Positions 8,299 to 16,321 of a stretch of 64,000 bases of DNA are shown in pieces. Under the pieces are notes generated by a model. That model saw nothing but the letters and a program-made list of their open reading frames with translations, did no database searches and had not been told where the DNA came from. The DNA is taken from the NCBI RefSeq assembly GCF_001183965.1, contig NZ_LFZV01000001.1, forward strand, positions 2,400,296-2,464,295. The letters run 5' to 3'. This DNA is from Bacillus sp. FJAT-27916 (GTDB lineage Bacteria; Bacillota; Bacilli; Bacillales; Pradoshiaceae). How positions within the stretch are numbered: the stretch's first letter is position 1; each line of letters begins with the position of its first letter. The position numbers were made by a program, and so were the translations under genes.

Positions 8299-9099
8299 TT
8301 ACCAGGATGCAGCTTTGTCGATTGCATATACTTCCCTTAACGTTTCAAGTGCTCGGTCTAAATCACCTGTATGCGTCCCTGAACGACCATCTCCTGAAGA
8401 GAGACTAAGCTCCACTCTCGTAAGACCAACGCTTTCCAGTGGATGTGCCAAGGCTTGATGCCATTTTTCAAGGAGAATATCCTCTTCTTCAATCAGCCCC
8501 TGGCTGACAAAGGCTTCCCCATATTCTCCATATGAGAATACTCCCTTGAAATCGCGTGATGTCTTCTCAATAGCCGCTTTCATTCTCGAAAGAGCCTCTT
8601 CATGACCTGAGCCCATTAATTGTATGAACCAGGTTCTCCAGTGCATTAAGTGGTAATGAAGCTCCATCCGCACCTTTGCGGCCACGTCAGCTAATGGCTG
8701 ATAGGCGCTTGACTGCAGGGACTGGATCTTCAGCATTTTTGCCTGTGTATAGAAGTAATTTCTGACAACGGCAAAGGCCCAATCATAAGCAGGCTCGCCC
8801 ATATAATGGCCGGGACCATTTTCAAGCTCCAGAATAATGGCATTACGCCGTTTTGAAGCCGGACGCTCATGGGCTAATTGATTGGCGTCCCCTTCACCAA
8901 GCTCCTCAAGCAATTGATAGAACATAGCTGCATGGCCCATCGTATCCTGCGTAATAGAGGCAGAGGCCACATCCTCTTCAATATGCGGAGCAAGCCCGAG
9001 CCATTCAGATCCCCTATAGGAATGGATAAAATCATCATCCGCCAATTGGTACAGCAGCTCTTTGACTGCATCCGTGTTAGCCATTTCCTCTTTTGACAT
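8299..9099 (-). CDS. paaC: PaaC, structural subunit of phenylacetyl-CoA epoxidase
   Basis: PaaC (266 aa), the ferritin-like subunit paired with PaaA in the ring 1,2-epoxidase. Recognisable stretches are DDDFIHSYRGSEWLGLAPHIEED and the helix-rich core with YHLMHWRTWF. PaaC usually lacks a full di-iron site and serves a structural role. The start is ATG at 9099, with GGAGGTG upstream and inside the paaB 3' end (23-nt overlap). Confidence 0.93.
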   Translation of the reverse strand: MSKEEMANTDAVKELLYQLADDDFIHSYRGSEWLGLAPHIEEDVASASITQDTMGHAAMFYQLLEELGEGDANQLAHERPASKRRNAIILELENGPGHYMGEPAYDWAFAVVRNYFYTQAKMLKIQSLQSSAYQPLADVAAKVRMELHYHLMHWRTWFIQLMGSGHEEALSRMKAAIEKTSRDFKGVFSYGEYGEAFVSQGLIEEEDILLEKWHQALAHPLESVGLTRVELSLSSGDGRSGTHTGDLDRALETLREVYAIDKAASW

Positions 9100-9457
9100 C
9101 CTTCACACCTCCTGCCCATGACATGATCTCTTTCTCATCGAGCATTTCCTGTTCATACTGACGCCACTTCTTCTTCAGATAGCCATAGCCCTTCGTCGTC
9201 CGGTAATCCTTATTATCCAAGCGGACGAGCATTTGCTTCTCCTCATGGGTCATCTTCCGGATGCTGCTCGTTTTCACGACCCAAATATCTGCGACCGCTT
9301 CCCTCCGCATGAAATTCTCCTGAGCCATCATCATGGCCATCTCTTCATTCGGTGCAAGCAGATTAAACTGATATTGCACTGGACCTGTAGGGGTCTTACG
9401 GCTGAATACATCGTATTCCTCAAAAAAACTGCCTTGTTCGTTTGTCATGAATCTCAC
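9077..9457 (-). CDS. paaB: PaaB, subunit of phenylacetyl-CoA epoxidase
   Basis: PaaB (126 aa), the small subunit that bridges PaaAC heterodimers. The family signature FEEYDVFSRKTPTGP lies at about residues 12-25, followed by ENFMRREAVADIWVVK. It is somewhat longer than E. coli PaaB (about 95 aa) because of a C-terminal extension (KGYGYLKKKWRQYEQE), which is the part that overlaps paaC. The start is ATG at 9457, only 6 nt after the paaA stop. Confidence 0.92.
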   Translation of the reverse strand: MRFMTNEQGSFFEEYDVFSRKTPTGPVQYQFNLLAPNEEMAMMMAQENFMRREAVADIWVVKTSSIRKMTHEEKQMLVRLDNKDYRTTKGYGYLKKKWRQYEQEMLDEKEIMSWAGGVKDVKRGNG

Positions 9458-9463
9458 ACTCCT

Positions 9464-10435
9464 TTAGTTCGCCTTTGGAGCCAGCGCTTCCCGTACCCAT
9501 TGGTTCGCGGCATAGGAGCTTCTTCTTAGGTTTAAGCGCTCCTGTGATTTCGGTCCTTCATTTTTGGCAATGAGCTTTAGCTTCGTCCAGTCTGGCTGCC
9601 TATAAATCCATTTTTCTGTTTCTTCATCAAAACGGAGTGTCTCATCAGGAATCGTAAAGCCAAGGGAGCGGATGCGCTTCACATACTTGGTTAAGAAGGA
9701 CTGTCTCAGCTGCTCATTGGTTTTCGTACGTATCCGGTATTTAATCGTTATATCCTGTTTCGATGCACCGATCTCATTCTTGCTTGGCGGACCGAAGAAG
9801 AGAAGCAAGGATTCCCACCAATAATCAATGGCATCCTGAACCATTTGCCTTTGCTCATTCGTCCCTTCGGCAAGAGCCATGATGATGGCTTCTCCGTGCT
9901 GGGCATGGAAGACCTCCTCTGCACAGATTCTTTGCAGAGCACGTGCATACGGCCCATAAGATGCACCAAGCATATCTGTTTGCGTGATGATGGCGGCACC
10001 ATCCACAAGCCAGCCGATCAGCCCCGCATCTCCCCAGGATTTAGCCTCCATATGAAAGACATTATGAAACTTTAAATCTCCGTTAAAGAGGTCTTGCATG
10101 ATGTCTTCCCGCTTCTTGCCATATGGCTTCATCAAGTCCTCCGCAACCCGCAATAATAATTGACCATGACCCATTTCATCCTGCACCTTTGCCATAATGC
10201 CAAGCTTTCGATGAAGGGTCGGTGCTTTCGGTACCCACTCCTTTTCGGGGAGCGCTCCCATAATTTCACTGATTCCATGCATGGAAATCAGCTTAATCAA
10301 CGTATTTCGGTAAATTTCCGGCATCCAGTCATCCGCTTCAATCTTTTCCCCATTGGCAATCCTTTGTTCAAACCGATGAAGCTTTTCTTCATCCTCGGTC
10401 ATCGCTGGTAGCATTTCTGCCATGTTTCTTTTCAC
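9464..10435 (-). CDS. paaA: PaaA, catalytic subunit of phenylacetyl-CoA epoxidase
   Basis: PaaA (323 aa), the di-iron subunit that epoxidises the aromatic ring of phenylacetyl-CoA. Ligand-bearing helices are visible: KVQDEMGHGQLLLR and CAEEVFHAQHGEA (both ExxH). The start is ATG at 10435, after an AAGGAGTG site. It follows paaK by 57 nt, and that gap contains two CGTTAT-type motifs related to the paaK upstream repeat. The complex needs a reductase (PaaE) to pass electrons from NADPH, and no paaE is found in this cluster. Confidence 0.94.
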   Translation of the reverse strand: MKRNMAEMLPAMTEDEEKLHRFEQRIANGEKIEADDWMPEIYRNTLIKLISMHGISEIMGALPEKEWVPKAPTLHRKLGIMAKVQDEMGHGQLLLRVAEDLMKPYGKKREDIMQDLFNGDLKFHNVFHMEAKSWGDAGLIGWLVDGAAIITQTDMLGASYGPYARALQRICAEEVFHAQHGEAIIMALAEGTNEQRQMVQDAIDYWWESLLLFFGPPSKNEIGASKQDITIKYRIRTKTNEQLRQSFLTKYVKRIRSLGFTIPDETLRFDEETEKWIYRQPDWTKLKLIAKNEGPKSQERLNLRRSSYAANQWVREALAPKAN

Positions 10436-10459
10436 TCCTTCATAACTATTATTGAAATA

Positions 10460-10479
10460 TCGTTATTTTTCTGTTATAT
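10460..10479. promoter_or_regulatory. Candidate PaaX boxes upstream of paaA
   Basis: Two related motifs, TCGTTAT (10460-10466) and CTGTTATAT (10471-10479), lie in the 57-nt gap between paaK and paaA, 25-44 nt before the paaA start. They resemble the arms of the inverted repeat upstream of paaK. An internal PaaX-controlled promoter is possible; this is inference from motif similarity only. Confidence 0.4.
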
Positions 10480-10492
10480 AAATCAACAAAAT

Positions 10493-11830
10493 TCATCCTT
10501 GCGTTTCTAACTGGATGATCTCTGAGCGTTTATCTATGACTCTAATGGCTTTCCCTTCAGAGCGGGGAATGCTTCTTGGCGGCAGGATTTGAACGGCCAT
10601 CGCTACGAGGCAGTTATTCTTCATAGATTGGTAGACGTCCTTTGCAAGCCTATTGATCTGCGGGTGATGCAAATCACCGCCGACTGTTTGGAAGAATGTC
10701 TCACTGACCTCTACATGCAAGGCTAATTCATCAAGGACACCATTCTTATGCAGGTGGACTTGGTAATAGGGAGAAAGCTCCGTAATCCGCAGTAAATGAT
10801 GCTCAATTTCTGAAGGAAAAACATTTACGCCGCGGATGATAAGCATGTCATCTATTCTGCCCTTGATACGCGCCATCTTTGTAGTGGTCCGGCCACATAA
10901 GCACGTTTCTCTCTTAATGGCGGATAGGTCTCCCGTCCGGTAGCGAATGATTGGCAGTGCCTCTTTCGTCAAGCTTGTAAAGACCAGTTCCCCGACTTCT
11001 CCATCTGGAACAGGCTCCAATGTGTTCGGGTCAATTACTTCCACCAAGAAATGATCATCGGCAATATGGAGACCGTCCTGTGCTTCGTGGCACTCCATTG
11101 AAATCCCAGGGCCCATTACTTCACTCAATCCATAAATATCACAGGCTTTTATGCCGAGTTTATCCTCGAGTGTTTTTCGCATTTCCTCTGACCAAGGCTC
11201 CGCTCCGAAAATGCCGTATTGCAGGGATGTATCCGCCGGATCTAATCCAAGCGTCTCCATTCTCTCAATGATATTCAAAATATACGAGGGTGTTCCTGCA
11301 ATGACCGATGGCTTGAAATCCTCTATTAACCCAATCTGCCGTTCCGTATTTCCCCCTGATACAGGGACGGTTGCCATCCCAAGCCGTTCAGCTCCATAAT
11401 GCAGGCCGAGACCGCCAGTGAACAGGCCATATCCGTATGCGTTATGAAAGACCTCACCGCGATTGCCGCCTGCAATGGAGATGGAGCGAGCGACTAGGTC
11501 TGCCCACATGTCAATGTCCTTTTTCGTATAACAGACAACGGTCGGCTTTCCGCTCGTACCCGATGAAGCATGGATTCGAACAATTTCTCCTTGGTCTACA
11601 GCCGTTAATCCAAATGGATAATGCTCACGAAGATCGGTTTTCTTCGTAAATGGGAGTCTCTTTAAATCAGCTAATGATGTAATTGATTCCGGCAGCAGGT
11701 CAAGCTCTTCGAATTTTTCCCGGTAAAAAGATACGTTCTCATAGACCCTTTTCACTGTTTCTTGCAGTCTCGTTAACTGAATTTCCTCTATCCGGTCCTT
11801 GGACATGGTCTCAGCTTCATGGAGAATCAT
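10493..11830 (-). CDS. paaK: Phenylacetate-CoA ligase
   Basis: AMP-forming phenylacetate:CoA ligase (445 aa), which activates phenylacetate to phenylacetyl-CoA. The adenylate-forming motifs are present: HASSGTSGKPTV at about 87-98, YGLSEVMGPG at about 235 and YRTGDL at about 300. First gene of the paa operon. The start is ATG at 11830 after AAGGAGG. A cre site lies 22 nt upstream of the start and a candidate operator about 57-96 nt upstream. The ligase serves exogenous phenylacetate; phenylalanine-derived phenylacetyl-CoA would bypass it. Confidence 0.95.
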   Translation of the reverse strand: MILHEAETMSKDRIEEIQLTRLQETVKRVYENVSFYREKFEELDLLPESITSLADLKRLPFTKKTDLREHYPFGLTAVDQGEIVRIHASSGTSGKPTVVCYTKKDIDMWADLVARSISIAGGNRGEVFHNAYGYGLFTGGLGLHYGAERLGMATVPVSGGNTERQIGLIEDFKPSVIAGTPSYILNIIERMETLGLDPADTSLQYGIFGAEPWSEEMRKTLEDKLGIKACDIYGLSEVMGPGISMECHEAQDGLHIADDHFLVEVIDPNTLEPVPDGEVGELVFTSLTKEALPIIRYRTGDLSAIKRETCLCGRTTTKMARIKGRIDDMLIIRGVNVFPSEIEHHLLRITELSPYYQVHLHKNGVLDELALHVEVSETFFQTVGGDLHHPQINRLAKDVYQSMKNNCLVAMAVQILPPRSIPRSEGKAIRVIDKRSEIIQLETQG

Positions 11831-11851
11831 CTTATTCCTCCTTCACACTAA

Positions 11852-11865
11852 TTAAAGCGCTTTCA
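11852..11865 (-). promoter_or_regulatory. cre site of the paa operon
   Basis: TGAAAGCGCTTTAA matches the CcpA consensus TGWAARCGYTWNCW at 13 of 14 positions. It lies between the candidate promoter/operator region and the paaK start, a place where CcpA acts as a roadblock. Confidence 0.7.
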
Positions 11866-11886
11866 TATAATAAGAAAAAATAAAAC

Positions 11887-11926
11887 ATATAACGATATAT
11901 TTGTCATCGATGTGAATTCGTTATAT
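11887..11926. promoter_or_regulatory. Inverted repeat, candidate PaaX operator of paaK
   Basis: Perfect 9-bp arms ATATAACGA (11887-11895) and TCGTTATAT (11918-11926) have a centre-to-centre distance of 31 bp, about three helical turns. This would suit two bound dimers or one tetramer on the same DNA face. The AT-rich surroundings probably hold the paaK promoter. Assignment to PaaX is inference from position and from the CGTTAT repeats before paaA. Confidence 0.55.
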
Positions 11927-11982
11927 AAAAACTAACACACTATCACAATTTTGTAAATAATTAGAAAACATTTTTTTACGAT

Positions 11983-12012
11983 AAAAAATCGGCGGACTCA
12001 TTTATCCGCCGA
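11983..12012 (-). terminator. Terminator of the gamma-carbonic anhydrase-like gene
   Basis: Stem TCGGCGGA / TCCGCCGA (11989-11996 with 12005-12012) with a T run on the minus strand (11983-11988), just after the stop codon at 12021. Confidence 0.85.
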
Positions 12013-12020
12013 ATACCTTT

Positions 12021-12539
12021 TTATTGATGACTGAGAATCTCCTTGAATTCCTTTCCTTTCTGAACATAGGTGTCAATGGAAAGTTGAATAAGCTGGAGAT
12101 CCTTCTCATTCAGCTCCCTCACAACTTTACCTGGTGAACCGACAACTAGTGAGCGCGGCGGAATTTTCTTCCCTGGTGAGATTAATGTATTGGCGCCGAT
12201 GATGCATTCTTCCCCAATCTCTGCCCCGTCCAATATCGTTGATCCCATTCCAATGATGGAACGATTGCCAATTGTGCAGCCATGCAAGATTGCATTATGG
12301 CCGACAGTCACTTCATCTCCAATATTTAAAGGCTGGCCCTCATATAAATGCAAGGTCGTATTATCTTGAATGCTTGTCCGCTTTCCAACCACGATTGGAC
12401 CTTCGTCCCCGCGCATGACTGCATTGAACCAGACAGATGATTGCTCTCCGATTGACACGTTTCCAATAATGTATGCGCCTGGTGCAATGAAAACAGACTC
12501 ATGAATGACCGCTTCTTTTTTGCCATAAGGTACTATCAT
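12021..12539 (-). CDS. Gamma-carbonic anhydrase-like hexapeptide protein (PaaY/YrdA-like)
   Basis: Left-handed beta-helix protein (172 aa) built from hexapeptide repeats (for example VSIGEQ, IGNRSI, EIGEECIIGANT). The metal-binding residues of gamma-class carbonic anhydrases are visible: the His in TLHLYEG and the pair in VGHNAILHG. PaaY, of the same family, is a thioesterase linked to phenylacetate catabolism in some bacteria. Because the gene directly precedes the paa operon on the same strand, a PaaY role is plausible, but the terminator at 11983-12012 makes it a separate transcript. Generic YrdA/YtoA-type function is equally possible. Start ATG at 12539 with AGGAGG upstream. Confidence 0.8.
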   Translation of the reverse strand: MIVPYGKKEAVIHESVFIAPGAYIIGNVSIGEQSSVWFNAVMRGDEGPIVVGKRTSIQDNTTLHLYEGQPLNIGDEVTVGHNAILHGCTIGNRSIIGMGSTILDGAEIGEECIIGANTLISPGKKIPPRSLVVGSPGKVVRELNEKDLQLIQLSIDTYVQKGKEFKEILSHQ

Positions 12540-12607
12540 ACAAAAACCTCCTAAATTGCCATAATTTTCATTTTATTATAACATAAGTGAAAAAAGGAGA
12601 AGATGAT

Positions 12608-13576
12608 TTGAAAACAATTGGTGAATTATTACATATTCCTTATCCGATTATCCAAGGAGGCATGGGAAACATCAGCAACCCCATCCTCACCGCTGCTATT
12701 TCAGAAGCCGGGGGGCTTGGCACAATAGGTGTCGGCACCCGTACCCCAGAAGAGATTGACCAAATGATTCTGGAAGTAAAGGAGCGGACAAACAAACCTT
12801 TTGCCCTCAACATCCCGATTACTGTGACAAACTACGCAAAAGAAATGGTTGAACTCGCCATTGCTCATCATGTTCCAATCGTTACCCTTTCTGCCGGAAA
12901 CCCCGGTAAACTAATTCCGATTCTCCATAAGGAGGGGATCACGGTTATCGTTGTCGTCGCCTCAGTGAAGCATGCCCGAAAGGCAGAGGAAGCTGGTGCT
13001 GACTTGCTCGTGGCAGAAGGCTTTGAAGCAGCTGGCATTAATTCAAGCCTTGAACTCACGACCTTCACCTTGATACCTCAAATCGTGAACGCTGTCCAAA
13101 TACCAGTCATAGCAGCCGGCGGCATTGGTGACGGCCGCGGAATGGCCGCAGCCATTACCCTTGGGGCAAGCGGAATTCAAATGGGTACTCGGTTTATTGC
13201 CACTAAAGAAGCTCCCATGCATGAAGCGTATAAGCAAAAGCTGCTGGATGCCGCGGATACAGATACGTTGATCTTCGGACGAACAGTCGGCAGAGTCAGA
13301 CGAATCCTTCATACCCCTTATGCAGATAAACTCATGCAAACCGAGCAGCAAGGCTTGACACTGGAAGAATACGCCAAACTGACAGATGAGGACAAGCATG
13401 TCCTTGCCGCCATGGAAGGTAATCTAGAAGAAGGCTTCCTCAACAGCGGACAGGTTGCTGGTCTGATTACGACGATTCCTTCTGTCGAGGAGCTGCTCAA
13501 AAGCATGATGGAAGAAGCTGCCCTGCAGCTGCAAAAAGGAACCAATCTGCTTAAAGAACACAGCTCCTTATCCTAA
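12608..13576 (+). CDS. Nitronate monooxygenase / FabK-type flavoprotein
   Basis: FMN-dependent TIM-barrel enzyme of the NMO/FabK/2-nitropropane dioxygenase family (322 aa). It shows PIIQGGMGNISNP at the N-terminus, VAEGFEAAGIN for the phosphate-binding region and AAGGIGDGRGMAAA plus GASGIQMGTRFI for FMN binding. Members either oxidise alkyl nitronates or reduce enoyl-ACP, and sequence alone does not decide here. The TTG at 12608 is chosen because GGAG (12596-12599) is 8 nt upstream; a GTG at 12587 lies before that site. Divergent from the carbonic-anhydrase-like gene and convergent with the permease gene. Confidence 0.85.
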   Translation: MKTIGELLHIPYPIIQGGMGNISNPILTAAISEAGGLGTIGVGTRTPEEIDQMILEVKERTNKPFALNIPITVTNYAKEMVELAIAHHVPIVTLSAGNPGKLIPILHKEGITVIVVVASVKHARKAEEAGADLLVAEGFEAAGINSSLELTTFTLIPQIVNAVQIPVIAAGGIGDGRGMAAAITLGASGIQMGTRFIATKEAPMHEAYKQKLLDAADTDTLIFGRTVGRVRRILHTPYADKLMQTEQQGLTLEEYAKLTDEDKHVLAAMEGNLEEGFLNSGQVAGLITTIPSVEELLKSMMEEAALQLQKGTNLLKEHSSLS

Positions 13577-13582
13577 TATCAT

Positions 13583-13620
13583 AAAAAACCATGGACCCCT
13601 ATCCGGGACTATGGTTTTTT
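13583..13620. terminator. Bidirectional terminator
   Basis: An A-run/T-run hairpin (AAAAAACCAT with ATGGTTTTTT and an inner GC stem) sits between two convergent genes and can stop transcription from both sides, including the end of the phenylalanine dehydrogenase operon. Confidence 0.85.
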
Positions 13621-13623
13621 CTT

Positions 13624-14997
13624 TTATAGAATCGCCTTCTCCTCCGTAACGGCTGGTTCCTTATCACGAAACTTCACGATGGAGATGACAATCAGCGTGC
13701 CAATCGTTAACAGACAGGTAATGACGCTTGGGCGATGACTATCGTTGAACATAAAGATCACCGTAATGACACTTAAGGTCAATGCCGTAAAGCCGGAAAT
13801 ATACGGATAACCCCAGATTCGAAAGCTTGGCTGCTTTGGATAGGATTTGCGGAGCTTAAGCTGTGCAAGAGTAACACTAATCCACACGAGTGAGACAACA
13901 AAGCCAGGAAAAGCCATCAATAAGGTAAATACCCGGTCCTGCGCAAAGAAAGCAATCATCGAACCGCCAACAAGAACAGCTGCACTGAACATTAGGCTGT
14001 AGAATGGAACTCCTTTAGAGGTGACATGTCCAAAGGACTTAGGAGCCTCTCCCCCGGTTGCGAGGGAATGCAGCATCCGCGTACAGCCGTATAAACCAGA
14101 GTTAGCAGCCGAGAGAACGGCCGTAATTAAGATGAAGTTCATAATATGGGCCGCCCCTTGAAGTCCGGCCATCGATAATACTTGTACAAATGGACTCGAT
14201 GTATCGCTGATTTGATTCCAAGGTATGAGTCCGCAAATGACTAAAATAGGGAGCGTATAGAATAAGATAATTCGCCAGATGAAGCTCTTGATTACCTTCG
14301 GAAGAACCCGCTCCGCATCCTTCGCTTCATTTACGGTAACCCCGATTAATTCAGAACCCCCGTAAGAATACATAACAATGAGAAGGGCCGCAAAGATGGA
14401 TGTCCACCCATTCGGGAAAAAGCCGCCATGTCCGGTGAAATTCTGCAGATAATTCGATTCATTGCTCGGAATGATTCCAAATAAAATACTAGCCCCAAGG
14501 ACGATAAAGACCATGATCATCGTGATTTTAATCCCGGCAAACCAGAATTCGAACTCTCCATAATTCTTGACATTCATCATATTGATGCCGATTACGAAGG
14601 CTGTACAAGCAAGGCTTAAAACCCATAACGGGATCGATGGGAACCAATACTGCAGGAAGCTCCCTGCCACAACCACCTCGATGACACAGACGGCAAGCCA
14701 CATGATACAGTACATCCACCCGACGACAAAGGAAACCCGCTTCCCAAACGCCTTATGTATGAATCCTTTCATATTTGTGTTCGGATAAACAAGAGCCATC
14801 TCTGCAATGGCTCCCATCACAACTAGCAGGAGCAGGCCGGCAAATACATAGGTTAATATAACCCCCGGCCCTGCGAATGTGACGGTCTCGGCACTGCCCT
14901 TAAAGATACCTGTGCCAATCGCTCCGCCCATCGCCATCATCGTAATATGGCGAGGCAAGAGTCTTTTTTGAAGCATTTCATTTTGATTCGAAATCAC
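13624..14997 (-). CDS. Amino acid permease (APC superfamily, AAT type)
   Basis: Twelve-helix amino acid:proton symporter (457 aa). The N-terminus MLQKRLLPRHITMMAMGGAI leads into GTGIFKGSA, the diagnostic amino-acid-binding loop of AAT permeases. It is the last gene of the operon that encodes phenylalanine dehydrogenase and the 2-oxoacid dehydrogenase, 67 nt after the E2 gene, which makes an aromatic or branched-chain amino acid the likely substrate. The GTG at 14997 is chosen as start because AAGGAGG lies 8 nt upstream; the GTG at 15003 is too close to that site. Confidence 0.87.
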   Translation of the reverse strand: MISNQNEMLQKRLLPRHITMMAMGGAIGTGIFKGSAETVTFAGPGVILTYVFAGLLLLVVMGAIAEMALVYPNTNMKGFIHKAFGKRVSFVVGWMYCIMWLAVCVIEVVVAGSFLQYWFPSIPLWVLSLACTAFVIGINMMNVKNYGEFEFWFAGIKITMIMVFIVLGASILFGIIPSNESNYLQNFTGHGGFFPNGWTSIFAALLIVMYSYGGSELIGVTVNEAKDAERVLPKVIKSFIWRIILFYTLPILVICGLIPWNQISDTSSPFVQVLSMAGLQGAAHIMNFILITAVLSAANSGLYGCTRMLHSLATGGEAPKSFGHVTSKGVPFYSLMFSAAVLVGGSMIAFFAQDRVFTLLMAFPGFVVSLVWISVTLAQLKLRKSYPKQPSFRIWGYPYISGFTALTLSVITVIFMFNDSHRPSVITCLLTIGTLIVISIVKFRDKEPAVTEEKAIL

Positions 14998-15064
14998 AAC
15001 CACTTCCTCCTTTGTTCTATAAAGCAGACCCCCGCATATGACTCTCTCTATTTATGATTCTTTG

Positions 15065-16309
15065 TTAGTTCATATCAATCAGCCATAAGGCTGGATTTTC
15101 AATATATTGTTTAAAGGCATTCGTAAACGCCACTGCTGTCGCGCCATCTGCGACACGATGATCAAAGGACATGGAAATATTCATGATGGAACGGATGGCA
15201 ATCTCATCATCTTCCATCACGACCGGCATTTTCTTCGTTTTATGAAAAGCAATCAGCCCTGTCTGTGGATAATTAATAATCGGTGTCGCCCCCATGCTTC
15301 CAAGCGGACCGACATTACTGATCGTGAATGTGCCGCCTCTCATATCCGCACCTGTCAGCTGGTTGTCTACAGCCTTTTTCGTCAGCTCCTTTTGTTTCGT
15401 ATGAATCTCCTGGATAGACAGGCGGTCAGCGTGATGAATGACGGGAACAACGAGACCATCCTCGGTATCTGCCGCCATTCCGATATGGTACTCCTTCTCA
15501 AGAAGGATGACTTCATTCTCTTCATCTAATCGAGCATTAAAGACCGGATATTGCTTCAAGGCTTGCGTGATTGCTTTGATCAAAAAGGCTGTCACGGAAA
15601 TAGACCTGCCCATTTCTTTCACCTTGCTGCGATAGGCCAGCAGCTCAGTCATATCCACCTCTTCAAAATGAGTCACATGCGGAATGGTATAGAGGGATTT
15701 CACCATATTCTTTGCAATTTGCTTGCGGCGCCCCCTGAATGGAATCGTCTCCGCATTCGCCCGGCTGCTTTGTTGCTCCTCGGCCGTAGCCTTTTCTTCT
15801 GTGCTTACTGGTATGCTAACTTCTTCGTTTGGCGTTTTCACCGGCTCTTTTCTGTCATTTTGTTTCACGAAATTATAAACGTCCTCTACTGTAATCCGGC
15901 CATTCGTGCCCGTTCCTTTAACCGCTTGAATATCTACGCCGAATTCTCGTGCAATCTTTCTTGTATAGGGAGCCGCCTTAATGAAGACACGCTCCTGCTT
16001 CGCTTTTGGCTGTGCTTTTGGCTGTGCTAAATACTCCATTTTTCCCTCTGCAGGGATGGGTGCTTCTTTTTTCCCTTCCTCTTCAAGAACAAGCAGAGTC
16101 GTCCCGACTGCCACTGTATGTCCTTTATCAATGACAATATCTTTTACGACACCGGCAGCTGGAGAAGGAAGCTCCGCCACCATTTTATCGGTTTGGACCT
16201 CCACCAATGGCTGGTCAGCCCGAACGGCATCCCCCACCTTTACGAAATAATGGATAATCTCCCCTTCAGTCATTCCTTCTCCTATATCATGCAGCTTCAC
16301 TTCAACCAA
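15065..16309 (-). CDS. 2-oxoacid dehydrogenase E2, dihydrolipoyl acyltransferase
   Basis: E2 core (414 aa). Domain order: lipoyl domain with the lipoylated lysine in VQTDKMVAEL (about 43), an E3/E1-binding domain (APYTRKIAREFGVDI) near 117, an acidic/polar linker, then the catalytic domain ending in SFDHRVADGA with the active-site histidine. It transfers the acyl group from E1 to CoA. With E1 and phenylalanine dehydrogenase in the same operon, the acyl group is probably phenylacetyl; branched-chain acyl groups are the alternative. TTG start at 16309 after AGGAGGGG. No E3 gene is in the operon, so the dihydrolipoamide dehydrogenase must be shared. Confidence 0.9.
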   Translation of the reverse strand: MVEVKLHDIGEGMTEGEIIHYFVKVGDAVRADQPLVEVQTDKMVAELPSPAAGVVKDIVIDKGHTVAVGTTLLVLEEEGKKEAPIPAEGKMEYLAQPKAQPKAKQERVFIKAAPYTRKIAREFGVDIQAVKGTGTNGRITVEDVYNFVKQNDRKEPVKTPNEEVSIPVSTEEKATAEEQQSSRANAETIPFRGRRKQIAKNMVKSLYTIPHVTHFEEVDMTELLAYRSKVKEMGRSISVTAFLIKAITQALKQYPVFNARLDEENEVILLEKEYHIGMAADTEDGLVVPVIHHADRLSIQEIHTKQKELTKKAVDNQLTGADMRGGTFTISNVGPLGSMGATPIINYPQTGLIAFHKTKKMPVVMEDDEIAIRSIMNISMSFDHRVADGATAVAFTNAFKQYIENPALWLIDMN

Positions 16310-16321
16310 CTAATTCCCCTC

